A DNA stretch of 9,826 bases from JANWKA01 sp035533815 (GCA_035533815.1 DATLTB010000044.1:1-9826); one strand, 5' to 3'. Positions 1-6,702 are shown, numbered from the stretch's first letter. The notes: generated by a model from the sequence alone, not told the origin. Numbers and translations are program-made.

Positions 1-74
1 ATCGAGTAGACCCAGGGAACCTCCCCCTGAGTCCCTCCCAGATCCGTACGTGATACTTGCGCATCATACGGCTC
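1..74 (-). ncRNA. Group II intron domains V and VI (3' end of ribozyme)
   Basis: The minus strand of 41-74 is exactly 34 nt, starts GAGCCGUAUG, carries a GCAA tetraloop on a GAUGC/GUAUC stem, and closes with ACGUACGGAUC. This is the catalytic domain V hairpin with its AGC triad at nucleotides 2-4. Nucleotide 32 is A where the common form has U, giving G-A instead of the usual G-U wobble in the triad stem. Domain VI follows: GACUCAGGG pairs with CCCUGGGUC over nine pairs, then GAG pairs with CUC around an unpaired A at base 7. That A is the expected branch point, the seventh nucleotide from the 3' end at base 1. The maturase stop codon at 66-64 lies inside domain V, an overlap common in such introns. 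Confidence 0.85.
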
Positions 75-1110
75 CTATTATTCGGCCCCTACGGCGTATT
101 TCTACCATAGGCGGTGTGACCCCAAACTTCCAGTGTGCAAATAGGTTAGGATTCTGTTTACACATACTCCCTAATACCTTCATCGCTTTGCTTTTGTGTC
201 TGGTACACCGTTTAAACTTCCTCCCTACCCAACGGGCTAACCGTTCATTTAGTCGCTGAAACAAGGGATACATGGCAGATTTATAAAACTTGCTGTAATA
301 ATTGATATAGCCTTGCAGCTTTGCGTTGAATATGTTCGCTAGGTCTGTTAAGCTTTTATCTGATCTGTTTTGCAAGTTCCAGCTTCTGATTTCCTCACCT
401 ATCTTCTTCTTGGCTTTCGTGCTGATTGCTGGACTAAAATTAATAAAGTGTTTACCCCAACGATTCTTCGATCTCCTTGCCATAAAGGTAAAACCAAGAA
501 AATCAAATTTCTCTTCCTCATGTCGACCTCTCCTATCATCGTCTTTACAGTAAACAATTTTAGTCTTTGCTTCATTTAATGTCAGCTTACAATCCGCCAA
601 TCTTTTCATAATCACCATCTTCAGCTGTTCCGCTTCTTCCCTCGTCCTGCAATGGCATATGGTATCATCCGCATATCTTTCGAAGGGGATTTGAGGATAG
701 TTCCTTTTCATCCACTCATCAAAAGCATAATGCATGAACAGATTAGCCACCAAAGGCCCAATCACTGAACCCTGAGGAACTCCATTTTCTCTTCTTATCT
801 GCTGTCCGTCATTGGTTTGGTACGGAACTTTCAGCCATCTCTCAATATACAGCAATACCCAGGGTTCCGAAGTGTGTCGTTTGACGGCCTTCATTAGAAG
901 TTCATGATCTATCGTATCGAAAAACTTTCGAATATCCAGATCAAGTATCCAGTCATACTTCCAGCAACGTCTCCGGGCTGTTTCTACTGCTTGATGCGCT
1001 GATCGTTTTGGCCGATAAGCATAAGAGTCATCATGGAATACAGGATCGATCATAGGTTCCAGTAGCATCACTGCACACATCTGTGCTACGCGATCAGAAA
1101 CCGTTGGCAA
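64..1110 (-). pseudogene. ltrA: Group II intron reverse transcriptase/maturase, C-terminal fragment
   Basis: This is the larger part of an intron-encoded protein that copies intron RNA into DNA and helps its own RNA splice. Genuine intron coding starts at the ACG codon 1104-1102. The upstream TTG (1110) and CCA codons belong to the inserted element. Visible features, numbered from that TTG: VSDRVAQ and SYAYRP of the RT finger region (4-33); first catalytic Asp in DLDIRKFFDTIDH (about 58); PQGS (112-115); YADD catalytic box (146-149); FLGF (204-207); and a maturase X domain with GYINYYSKFYKS (267-278). It ends HWKFGVTPP...GRIIGAV with no HNH endonuclease domain, so mobility would be endonuclease-independent. 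The missing N-terminal 86 residues are at 4471-4214 on the same strand. The split makes the gene non-functional as it stands; it could be restored by exact excision of the insert. Confidence 0.93.
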
Positions 1111-1394
1111 GCCCCTTCCTAACTACACATCATCTCAAACAGGATTTGGGATGTGTACGGATAACCCATCCCTTCCATCCAAAGTATAATATTGATTTTC
1201 AAATACTTAAAACCAGAAAGCTCGCAGGAAGGCTCACCCTGATACTACAGGATAACAAGGAGGCTAGCTTTGCAGTACCCGCCGATTGGACCGATTATTT
1301 CCCCTCCGACCAGCACTCCGGTACCTCCTCCAATGAGTTTATTTCACCCCAGGCCCTACTTGCCCTATGTGATCTGGTCAAAAAAAATAAATGA
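1083..1394 (+). CDS. DUF5372-like small protein of the recombinase element
   Basis: This small protein resembles the DUF5372 family, whose molecular role is unknown to me but which travels with recombinase/transposase genes. The hallmark is VRITHPFHP at residues 25-33 counted from GTG 1083, followed by DFQILKTRKLAG and a conserved FAVPADWTDYFP (about 59-70), then a helical C-terminus ending LALCDLVKKNK. The start is uncertain. GTG 1083 lies in maturase DNA outside the element, so starts inside it, TTG 1104 or TTG 1146, are more natural; the latter leaves 82 residues with the conserved motif near the N-terminus. The gene is first of three co-directional genes and leaves only about 50 bp of element DNA for its own promoter, so transcription may begin in flanking intron DNA. 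The family assignment is from remembered motifs. Confidence 0.7.
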   Translation: MLRDQKPLASPFLTTHHLKQDLGCVRITHPFHPKYNIDFQILKTRKLAGRLTLILQDNKEASFAVPADWTDYFPSDQHSGTSSNEFISPQALLALCDLVKKNK

Positions 1395-1425
1395 ATAATT
1401 TATTAAAATTGAGTATTTTTCGGAC

Positions 1426-1439
1426 TACTTAATTAAGTA
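1426..1439. promoter_or_regulatory. 14-bp perfect palindrome upstream of the DUF6788-like gene
   Basis: TACTTAATTAAGTA is a perfect palindrome ending 9 bp before the ATG at 1449, in a 54-bp AT-rich gap between the first and second element genes. It could be an operator for an element-encoded or host regulator. With such AT-rich sequence a chance palindrome is not excluded. Confidence 0.35.
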
Positions 1440-1448
1440 TACAGATTT

Positions 1449-1784
1449 ATGAAAAGACTTTCCACCACGGCTCTGCGAAAAAAAAGACAACAACTCATCG
1501 CTAAACTTAATGCCTCAGATGGAAAAATACTCCGGGGCTCTCTTATTGTGACCTATAAAAAATGTGGGAAACCAGGATGCAAATGCCAAACCGGCAAGGG
1601 CCATGGTCCAAAACATTCTATAACCATCAATTTCCCTAAACGAAAGCCCCAAAATGATTATATCCCTTTACATTATGTGACCCAGGTAAAACATTATCTG
1701 TCCAGTTATCGTCAGTTTAAAGATGTCCTTGAACAGATCTGTGCAATCAACCGGGAGATTATCAAACGTCGCGAAGAGTTATAA
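1449..1784 (+). CDS. DUF6788-like protein of the recombinase element
   Basis: This 111-residue basic protein matches the DUF6788 pattern as I remember it. It has an N-terminal charged helix (LRKKRQQLIAKL), then LRGSLIVTYKKCGKPGCKCQTGKGHGPKHSI (residues 28-58), a YIPLHYVTQVKHYL strand/helix and a C-terminal coiled-coil-like helix ending REIIKRREEL. Cys39, Cys44, Cys46 and His52/His56 form a compact cluster that could bind zinc, suggesting nucleic-acid binding, though this is inference. The ATG at 1449 has no clear Shine-Dalgarno but is preceded by a 14-bp palindrome. The gene sits 54 bp after the DUF5372-like gene and 133 bp before the recombinase, in the same direction, so the three probably act as one mobility module. 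Its exact role, accessory DNA-binding or regulation, is unknown. Confidence 0.78.
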   Translation: MKRLSTTALRKKRQQLIAKLNASDGKILRGSLIVTYKKCGKPGCKCQTGKGHGPKHSITINFPKRKPQNDYIPLHYVTQVKHYLSSYRQFKDVLEQICAINREIIKRREEL

Positions 1785-1917
1785 AAAATCAACACCCTGA
1801 TGGAGCAACCGGTGATTGATATATCAGACAAAATGGAGCAATTGGGAATATTATTCGCCAATCTAATCGAAAAGTATCCCAGGACCGAAAATATCCCATT
1901 ACTAAACACTTTCCCAT

Positions 1918-3990
1918 ATGAACGCCAAGATCCAATCTTATCACCTCCAGAAAATGGCCTGCATCTATCTGAGGCAGTCCACCATGTCCCAGGTATTGCA
2001 CAACCAGGAAAGCACCGAAAGGCAATACGCACTCCAGCAGACAGCCCTACAATACGGATGGGATGCCACCCGCATCCGGATCATGGACGGGGACCTGGGG
2101 AAATCCGGGAGCAATACCACCAACCGGGAGGACTTCAAATCTTTGGTAGCTGAGGTGTCTATGGGCACAGTAGGAGCCATATTTGTATTGGAAGCATCCC
2201 GCCTTTCCAGAAGCTCTGCCGATTGGAACCGATTATTGGAACTTTGTTCCTTAACCCAGACCCTGATCATTGATCAGGATGGGTGCTATGATCCCAGCCA
2301 GTTCAACGACCAGCTTCTTTTAGGTTTAAAAGGCACCATGTCCCAGGCAGAACTCCATCTCATCAGGGCCCGCCTGCATGGTGCCAAAGTCAATAAGGCT
2401 AAAAAAGGCGAATTACGATTCCCCATTCCGGTAGGTTACATCTATGATGAGGAAGGCAATATCTCTTTAGACCCCGATCAGCAGGTAGGTCATGTAATCC
2501 GCTTATTGTTCAATATGTTCAAAGTAATGCAAACTGCCTACGCCGTAGTCCATCATTTTGGAAGCAACCATATCCAATTCCCTAAAAGATCCTATGGTGG
2601 CAAATGGAAGGGAAAGCTACTGTGGGGAAAACTCACTCATGAACGTGTGCTGAACATTTTAAAACACCCATTCTATGCAGGAGTATACACGTTCGGAAGA
2701 TATAAAAGTGTAAAAAAAATAAACTCACAGGGCGAGATTGTCACCACGCTGAAACGCCAGCCTATGGATCAATGGACTGTAATGATCAAGGACCATCACT
2801 ACCAATACATCACTTATGATGAGTTTGAACATAATGTACAACAGCTTCACCTTAATAAAGCAAACATACCGGACAATCTTCTGGCCGGCCCCCCGAGGGA
2901 AGGACTGACCTTATTGCAGGGATTACTGGTATGTGGCGTTTGTGGACGACGTATGACCATCCGTTATGCGGTTAACAATTCTATTGTGCCCACTTATGAA
3001 TGCAACTGGAGAAAAAGGCAAGGATTAACCGGATGCAGTTGCTTCGCCTTCAGGGCTGACATCGTAGATCCCATTATTGCGCAAAAAGTGATTGACATAT
3101 TAACGCCTGCCAATATATCCATTGCTGTACAGGCCCTGAGCGAAATGGAAAAAAGAAATGCATCCCTAGACAAGAACTGGCAAATGAGTATCCAGCGCTG
3201 TCAATACCAGGTGGATCTTGCCCAGCGTAGATTCGAGCAAGTGGACCCAGCCAACCGGCTGGTGGCAGCCTCATTAGAAAAAAACTGGAACCTGGAACTG
3301 GAAAAACTTTCTCTCGCTACCAATGAATACCAACAATATCAAAAGAAAAAAGAAGTTGAATTTCCCCCCTACAAAAGAAAAGAAATCATTTCACTAGCCA
3401 CACAAATCCCACTGCTCTGGTCAAAGACAGCCAACATCAAAGATAAAAAACGCATTATCAGGCTTCTGATCAGTGATATCACCGTTACCAAAGACAGGCA
3501 AACAAAAACATTATTCCTGCATGTGAGATGGCAGGGCGGTCCCCTTCAACAGTTCCAGGTTAACCTTCCCCTTAATGCTCCGGATAAAACCAGATATCCC
3601 CAGGCCATGATCGAAAAAATCAGATCACTCACTATGCAATACGGGGATGATAAAAAAACGATCGCTTTGCTAAATGAACAGGGAGTAACCAGTGCAATGG
3701 GAAAACCATTCTCGAAATCCATGATTACATGGATCAGGTATAAACATAAAATAAGGATACCTCTTTTAAAATCCGAAAATGAATTTACTGTCGATCAGGT
3801 CAAAAAAATGTTCAATATATCCGTGTACATGGTCTATTACTGGATAGATAGAAAATATGTCATTGCCAGAAAAAAACCGGATAACACTTTCCTTATTAAG
3901 ATAACTCCTTCAGAAAAAGTAGTTCTGGGTGAAAAAATTAAAACATCATATAAGGCAGACTCAATGCTCAATCATTTTCCCCAATCGTAA
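1918..3990 (+). CDS. Large serine recombinase
   Basis: This 690-residue site-specific recombinase probably moves the element by cutting both DNA partners through a phosphoserine link and rejoining them. The N-terminal resolvase domain (about 13-160) has YLRQSTMSQ with nucleophile Ser21 and Arg19, ESTERQY (31-37), EASRLSRS with catalytic Arg95/Arg98, and GLKGTMSQAELHLIRARL (about 136-153). A recombinase domain follows (about 165-310), with NILKHPFYAGVYTFGRYK. Then comes a zinc ribbon (C339xxC342 with Cys362 and Cys373/375), a coiled-coil region (about 405-480), an IALLNEQGV...KSMITWIRYKHKI helical module (about 581-612) and a MerR-like helix-turn-helix (about 622-655). The length and domain order match large integrases, and nothing is missing. 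ATG 1918 gives the usual short leader before the catalytic motif. It is last in the three-gene module. Confidence 0.95.
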   Translation: MNAKIQSYHLQKMACIYLRQSTMSQVLHNQESTERQYALQQTALQYGWDATRIRIMDGDLGKSGSNTTNREDFKSLVAEVSMGTVGAIFVLEASRLSRSSADWNRLLELCSLTQTLIIDQDGCYDPSQFNDQLLLGLKGTMSQAELHLIRARLHGAKVNKAKKGELRFPIPVGYIYDEEGNISLDPDQQVGHVIRLLFNMFKVMQTAYAVVHHFGSNHIQFPKRSYGGKWKGKLLWGKLTHERVLNILKHPFYAGVYTFGRYKSVKKINSQGEIVTTLKRQPMDQWTVMIKDHHYQYITYDEFEHNVQQLHLNKANIPDNLLAGPPREGLTLLQGLLVCGVCGRRMTIRYAVNNSIVPTYECNWRKRQGLTGCSCFAFRADIVDPIIAQKVIDILTPANISIAVQALSEMEKRNASLDKNWQMSIQRCQYQVDLAQRRFEQVDPANRLVAASLEKNWNLELEKLSLATNEYQQYQKKKEVEFPPYKRKEIISLATQIPLLWSKTANIKDKKRIIRLLISDITVTKDRQTKTLFLHVRWQGGPLQQFQVNLPLNAPDKTRYPQAMIEKIRSLTMQYGDDKKTIALLNEQGVTSAMGKPFSKSMITWIRYKHKIRIPLLKSENEFTVDQVKKMFNISVYMVYYWIDRKYVIARKKPDNTFLIKITPSEKVVLGEKIKTSYKADSMLNHFPQS

Positions 3991-4213
3991 TGATATGTTT
4001 CAGGTAACTATCCTTTCCGAATTAGATATAATGGCTTTACCTATACAGGTCTTGCTGCTTCATTGTAACTTGCCATTCCAAGAAAGCTTGACCATCTTTT
4101 TACGCAGCTATTAATTGTAATAAAAATGAGAATTTTACCGTTAATTTTACCGGATATATGTATAAGCAGAAACATCCCTAACTCTAACTGACAACCAAGT
4201 AGTATGAAACCAA
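3991..4213 (+). other. Right-end non-coding region of the recombinase element
   Basis: These 223 bp follow the recombinase stop and run to the maturase junction. The base composition is AT-rich, with no convincing gene; a 61-codon frame at 3929-4114 mostly overlaps the recombinase in another frame. It holds a 10-bp direct repeat AATTTTACCG at 4131-4140 and 4143-4152, a 12-bp period, which may be an accessory recombinase site or chance. No clear hairpin-plus-U-run terminator was seen. Confidence 0.5.
4131..4152. repeat. Tandem 10-bp direct repeat near the element's right end
   Basis: AATTTTACCG occurs at 4131-4140 and again at 4143-4152, separated by TT. It lies about 60 bp inside the right junction of the serine-recombinase element, where integrase-binding or control sites could lie. 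Only two copies are seen and no matching copy was noticed at the left end. Confidence 0.45.
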
Positions 4214-4471
4214 CGTCGGAATTCCCAACGGCCTTGTTTCTCCATTTTTACCCTTAGGTATTTCAACCAGTTTTACTGCTGATGGCATATAACTTCCTGA
4301 AGACATTCGGTTCCAAAGTTTGTAGAGATTTCTCCCTACTTCCTTGTCAAACGCCTCTAGGGTTACGTTGTCAACGCCACCTGCTCCCTGGTTGCTTTTC
4401 ACTTTCAGGTATGCCTTCCAAACTACTTGTTTTGGAACTTTAAATGGCTTTGCTGTCTGATTTAATTCCAT
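4184..4471 (-). pseudogene. ltrA: Group II intron reverse transcriptase/maturase, N-terminal fragment
   Basis: This is the beginning of the intron-encoded reverse transcriptase. The start is ATG at 4471-4469. Residues 11-35 include the RT-0-like KVPKQVVWKAYLKVKSNQGA and GGVDNVT segments. Residues 66-86 give VKLVEIPKGK...ETRPLGIPT, the strongly conserved stretch before RT motif 1. After Thr86 (ACG, 4216-4214) the reading frame enters the inserted element and adds nine unrelated residues before a stop at 4186-4184. The continuation (VSDRVAQ...) is found about 3.1 kb away at 1101 and below. Joining the halves at the shared ACG codon gives 86 + 345 = 431 residues, a normal length for an endonuclease-lacking intron RT. 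The fragment alone lacks every catalytic residue. Confidence 0.92.
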
Positions 4472-5003
4472 CCTAAAATTGCTTTCAGTTGATTATCTCA
4501 TTCAGCCAAATAATGTACCTCCTTCGCTAAGTCCTCATTACAAGAACCTTCAATCACTACTACGAGGTACTCTGCCCCTGTGCCTTGTATTGGTACTCTG
4601 AACTTCACAGGTTCTCTGCTTAGTTTTCTTCCTTAACACCACGGCGACAGGTTCCCAAGTTCCTTGATAATGCCTCTCTACAGATCATGCCATCTTTGTG
4701 CCGGATGCCGCTTAGACAGTAAATCAGGTATCCCCCTAAGCTTATCCCGGGTTAACGACTTCTCCCGGTTTTGACATCATTCCTACGCTTTCGACATTTC
4801 TTCGATGGTTCCCTTGCGGTCATCACCTGTAAAGTCACCTGATAGGGTTATCCCTACCTTTTCTGTATCGCTCACCACCACACCTCTTAAGTGCAGCAGC
4901 ATACAGTGGTTTGAAACCAGTTCCTGTAAACCGATTCCGGAGGGCCTTCCCCCATCATCATCAAAGCATCCACTTCCTGTAACAGAAGTTGTTCTTGGCG
5001 CAC
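4472..5003 (-). ncRNA. Group II intron 5' ribozyme region (domains I to III and start of IV)
   Basis: This 532-nt stretch has no credible gene; the open frame through its first part (down to 4783) is read-through from the disrupted CMD gene. It starts GUGCGCC and lies between exon 1 and the maturase start, where domains I-III belong. A stem CCGGG/CCCGG around 4750-4767 displays a loop containing AGUCGU, which can pair with the last bases of exon 1, as expected of EBS1. I did not fold the full domain I or identify EBS2. Confidence 0.8.
4755..4760 (-). other. Candidate EBS1 of the intron (pairs with IBS1 at 5004-5009)
   Basis: The minus-strand loop sequence AGUCGU at 4760-4755 is complementary to the exon end ACGGCU (minus strand, 5009-5004): five Watson-Crick pairs and one G-U. 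It is in the apical loop of a CCGGG/CCCGG stem, about 245 nt into the intron, close to where EBS1 normally sits. The pairing extends to seven with one more G-U. The assignment is by complementarity only; EBS2/IBS2 was not found. Confidence 0.6.
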
Positions 5004-5460
5004 AGCCGTCGACATACCGGTTGAACATGCAAAATGCTGCGGCAATCAGGACTGTATCATGAATCTCAAGATCAGTAGCCCCTTCCTGTCGGGCAAGATG
5101 CACATCCTCCGCAGTGACATTCTTTCCACCCTGCTGAACCCTGGCAGCAATTTTCAGGAGTGATTTCAATTTATCACTTATAGGAGCATCTTCAGGATCC
5201 TTTTTCACCTGGTCCACCAGTACCGTGTTATTATCCAGGTGGTGACTGGCAATAGCTCCGTGTATGGAAGCACAATACTTACAGTTATTCAAAGAAGACA
5301 CATAGGTAGCAATCAGTTCCCGTTCACCGGGAGTAAGGGAAGGATGAGGATCATGGAGCAGGGTTTGAACCAGGTTATTGAGCGGAACTGCCGTCATTGG
5401 ACGAAACATGAAAAGGCTTCGGATACCTGGGTATTCGTTCGAAAGATTGATATGTGGCAT
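5004..5460 (-). pseudogene. AhpD-like carboxymuconolactone decarboxylase family gene, exon 1 (intron-interrupted)
   Basis: This is the first 152 codons of a CMD/AhpD-fold protein, an all-helical family of small peroxidase-related enzymes. The start is ATG 5460-5458. The redox motif is intact: GERELIATYVSSLNNCKYCASIHG, with Glu48, Cys60, Cys63 and His67 in the AhpD ExxxCxxCxxxH-like arrangement. Thereafter it aligns closely with the intact neighbour at 8489-7950 through EIHDTVLIAAAFCMFNRYVDG. At the next codon the sequence turns into group II intron (GTGCGCC at 5003). The apparent open frame continues to 4783 but its last 73 codons are intron ribozyme, not protein homology. Exon 1 ends with the T of the next codon, compatible with the TTG Leu found there in the paralogue. 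Exon 2 should lie left of base 1. Function depends on splicing; without it the C-terminal helices are lost. It starts 54 bp after the DUF3179 gene and may be co-transcribed. Confidence 0.88.
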
Positions 5461-5514
5461 GGTCTTGAAATTTTAAATATTCATGATAGATTGATTTGTG
5501 TTAAAGGAGGGTCG

Positions 5515-6702
5515 TCATTGATAAACCCTGGCTTCCGGGTGAAAGTATTTCCAGGAATGCCAGAACTCCTGGTAAGCCCTGACTGGGACCAAGGTAAATC
5601 CTGAAAGGGATCCGCGACTGCAATAACCATCCGGGTTCCAGACCGAATGCGTGTTCGTATCGATCATATTCCCGGTAACCGTATCGACCGTAAATATCAA
5701 ATCCAATTGCCTGACCCGGCTTTGCCAGGCATGGAACGATATCCCATCCTTTTCCAGATACAGGACTACCGGCTCATTCCCGACCCTGTCATTAATGACC
5801 CGATCATGGACCAGGGTATTCCAATCATAGGTCTTAGATTGATTCTTGCCGATCAGGCCAATTACCCAGGATTTCCTATTCCAGGAACTGCTGTCTTTTT
5901 TTTCCAGGCTTCCTTTTATGATTCCCTGATCATATCCTTTTAGATCGGCATACTCGGATTTAAAATCAGTATCTGGTTGCAGGATGAGGCTATGGGGATA
6001 TTCTCGTAGCCAGCTGCCTAATCGCATCTGCCTGGAATGTAATTCCTTCAGGGAATATCCTTTTAATGGACCTGCGATAGCCACACCCGTTTCCTGTTGC
6101 CACCAGCTTTTGGTGGCCGAATCTTCAAACATGGCATTGAAATGGTCCATGCCAACCAGGCGAAAATTCCCTGGATGGCCATTGATCAACGGGCTGAATA
6201 TCCTGCCGCTCCTGCAAACCGTACAATAAGTGACCATGATCGGTACCCCTCCGATTGTATCAATTACCTGGTGATGATAGCCGATAATCTGAATGGGATA
6301 GGCTTTGGCGTGGCCATTCAAGGAAATTCCGATAATCAGGTTCTGGGTATCGACCTTATTGGCATTGATTGTAAGAAGTACCTTATGCCTGAGCTGATAA
6401 AACATTTTATCCGCCTGAAATCTGAAATTAAAAAAATAAAAAATCAGGATATAAAGAATAAGGGTCCCTGTTAACAATAGTTTCCCTGCAATCCTGGATT
6501 TTTTGAAATATTGGACAAATGGAATGGAAACTAACAATATACAGGTTAGCCTTAATAGCCCCATATGCCTATTCAGGAAGTATGCCAACCCCAGGGAATT
6601 ACCTTGCTGACTACCGGGGAATGGCATGATAAAATAGACCCTCAGAATCTCTATCCCAAATAAGAGAAGGAGGCTCAATATAAGCCAAACTGTCTTTTTC
6701 AT
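5515..6702 (-). CDS. Membrane-anchored DUF3179 family protein
   Basis: This 395-residue protein has three predicted membrane helices at the N-terminus (about 5-26, 48-64, 73-92), then a soluble DUF3179 domain (about 118-395). Diagnostic stretches are GHAKAYPIQIIGYHHQVIDTIGGVPIMVTYC (130-160), a CxxC pair at Cys160/Cys163, a WWQQETGVAIAGPLKGYSL segment (200-218), and a closing SVWNPDGYCSRG...FWHSWKYFHPEARVY that matches the family's end. DUF3179 has no established biochemical activity that I can name; the paired Cys and conserved His suggest metal or redox chemistry, but this is inference. ATG 6702 opens a MKKTVWLILSLLLL signal/membrane helix. The soluble domain probably faces outward, since it follows three helices after a positively charged N-terminus. 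The gene lies 72 bp after the MetE-like gene and 54 bp before the interrupted CMD gene, suggesting a shared transcript. Confidence 0.88.
   Translation of the reverse strand: MKKTVWLILSLLLLFGIEILRVYFIMPFPGSQQGNSLGLAYFLNRHMGLLRLTCILLVSIPFVQYFKKSRIAGKLLLTGTLILYILIFYFFNFRFQADKMFYQLRHKVLLTINANKVDTQNLIIGISLNGHAKAYPIQIIGYHHQVIDTIGGVPIMVTYCTVCRSGRIFSPLINGHPGNFRLVGMDHFNAMFEDSATKSWWQQETGVAIAGPLKGYSLKELHSRQMRLGSWLREYPHSLILQPDTDFKSEYADLKGYDQGIIKGSLEKKDSSSWNRKSWVIGLIGKNQSKTYDWNTLVHDRVINDRVGNEPVVLYLEKDGISFHAWQSRVRQLDLIFTVDTVTGNMIDTNTHSVWNPDGYCSRGSLSGFTLVPVRAYQEFWHSWKYFHPEARVYQ

Larger units (their letters stand above)
1105..4216 (+). mobile_element. Serine-recombinase mobile element inserted in the intron maturase gene
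   Basis: The element interrupts the maturase between Thr86 and the following Val. Its plus strand carries three genes in one direction: DUF5372-like, DUF6788-like and a large serine recombinase, opposite to the intron. The boundaries are set by the maturase halves. Both keep an ACG codon (plus-strand CGT at 1102-1104 and 4214-4216), so the repeat unit is 3112 bp, with an ambiguity of up to 3 bp in where the crossover lies. There are no long terminal inverted repeats and no longer target duplication. That fits site-specific integration by a serine recombinase with a very short core rather than a DDE transposase. A second short match, GAAACC, occurs at 1097-1102 and 4206-4211, but a crossover there would add an extra Leu codon to the maturase motif and is less likely. 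Confidence 0.85.
1..5003 (-). mobile_element. Group II intron interrupted by a serine-recombinase element
   Basis: Read on the minus strand, a group II intron starts at 5003 with GTGCGCC, matching the GUGYG 5' consensus. It continues through about 530 nt of ribozyme sequence, encodes a reverse transcriptase/maturase, and ends with domains V and VI at 74-1. The terminal AU at bases 2-1 fits the AY 3' consensus, so the 3' boundary seems to coincide with the window edge. Without the foreign insert (about 1105-4216) the intron would be about 1.9 kb, a usual size for a bacterial intron encoding an RT without an endonuclease domain. It lies in the sense orientation inside a CMD-family gene, so splicing could in principle rescue that gene. 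The maturase is split, so splicing would need a maturase supplied in trans or prior loss of the insert. The 5' end is well supported; the 3' end is inferred from structure because exon 2 is not visible. Confidence 0.88.

Noticed and set aside
1800..2153. 117-codon plus-strand frame between the DUF6788-like gene and the recombinase
   Set aside because: Its second two-thirds is an out-of-frame reading of the recombinase N-terminus, and the unique first 39 codons show no recognisable motif or ribosome site. A short coupling peptide is possible but unsupported.
3929..4114. 61-codon plus-strand frame at the end of the recombinase
   Set aside because: Its first third overlaps the recombinase in another frame and the rest has no recognisable protein features.
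1097..4211. GAAACC direct repeat as the integration core
   Set aside because: It is longer than the CGT match, but excision there would leave GIPTLVSDRV with an extra Leu not expected in the RT family; the ACG/CGT crossover gives the expected motif.
4783..5460. Full 225-residue CMD protein
   Set aside because: Only 152 codons match the paralogue; the remainder starts at the group II intron 5' consensus and is ribozyme sequence.
5239..6474. Plus-strand frames of 81-125 codons opposite the CMD and DUF3179 genes
   Set aside because: They are antisense shadows of well-supported genes and show no domain-like content.
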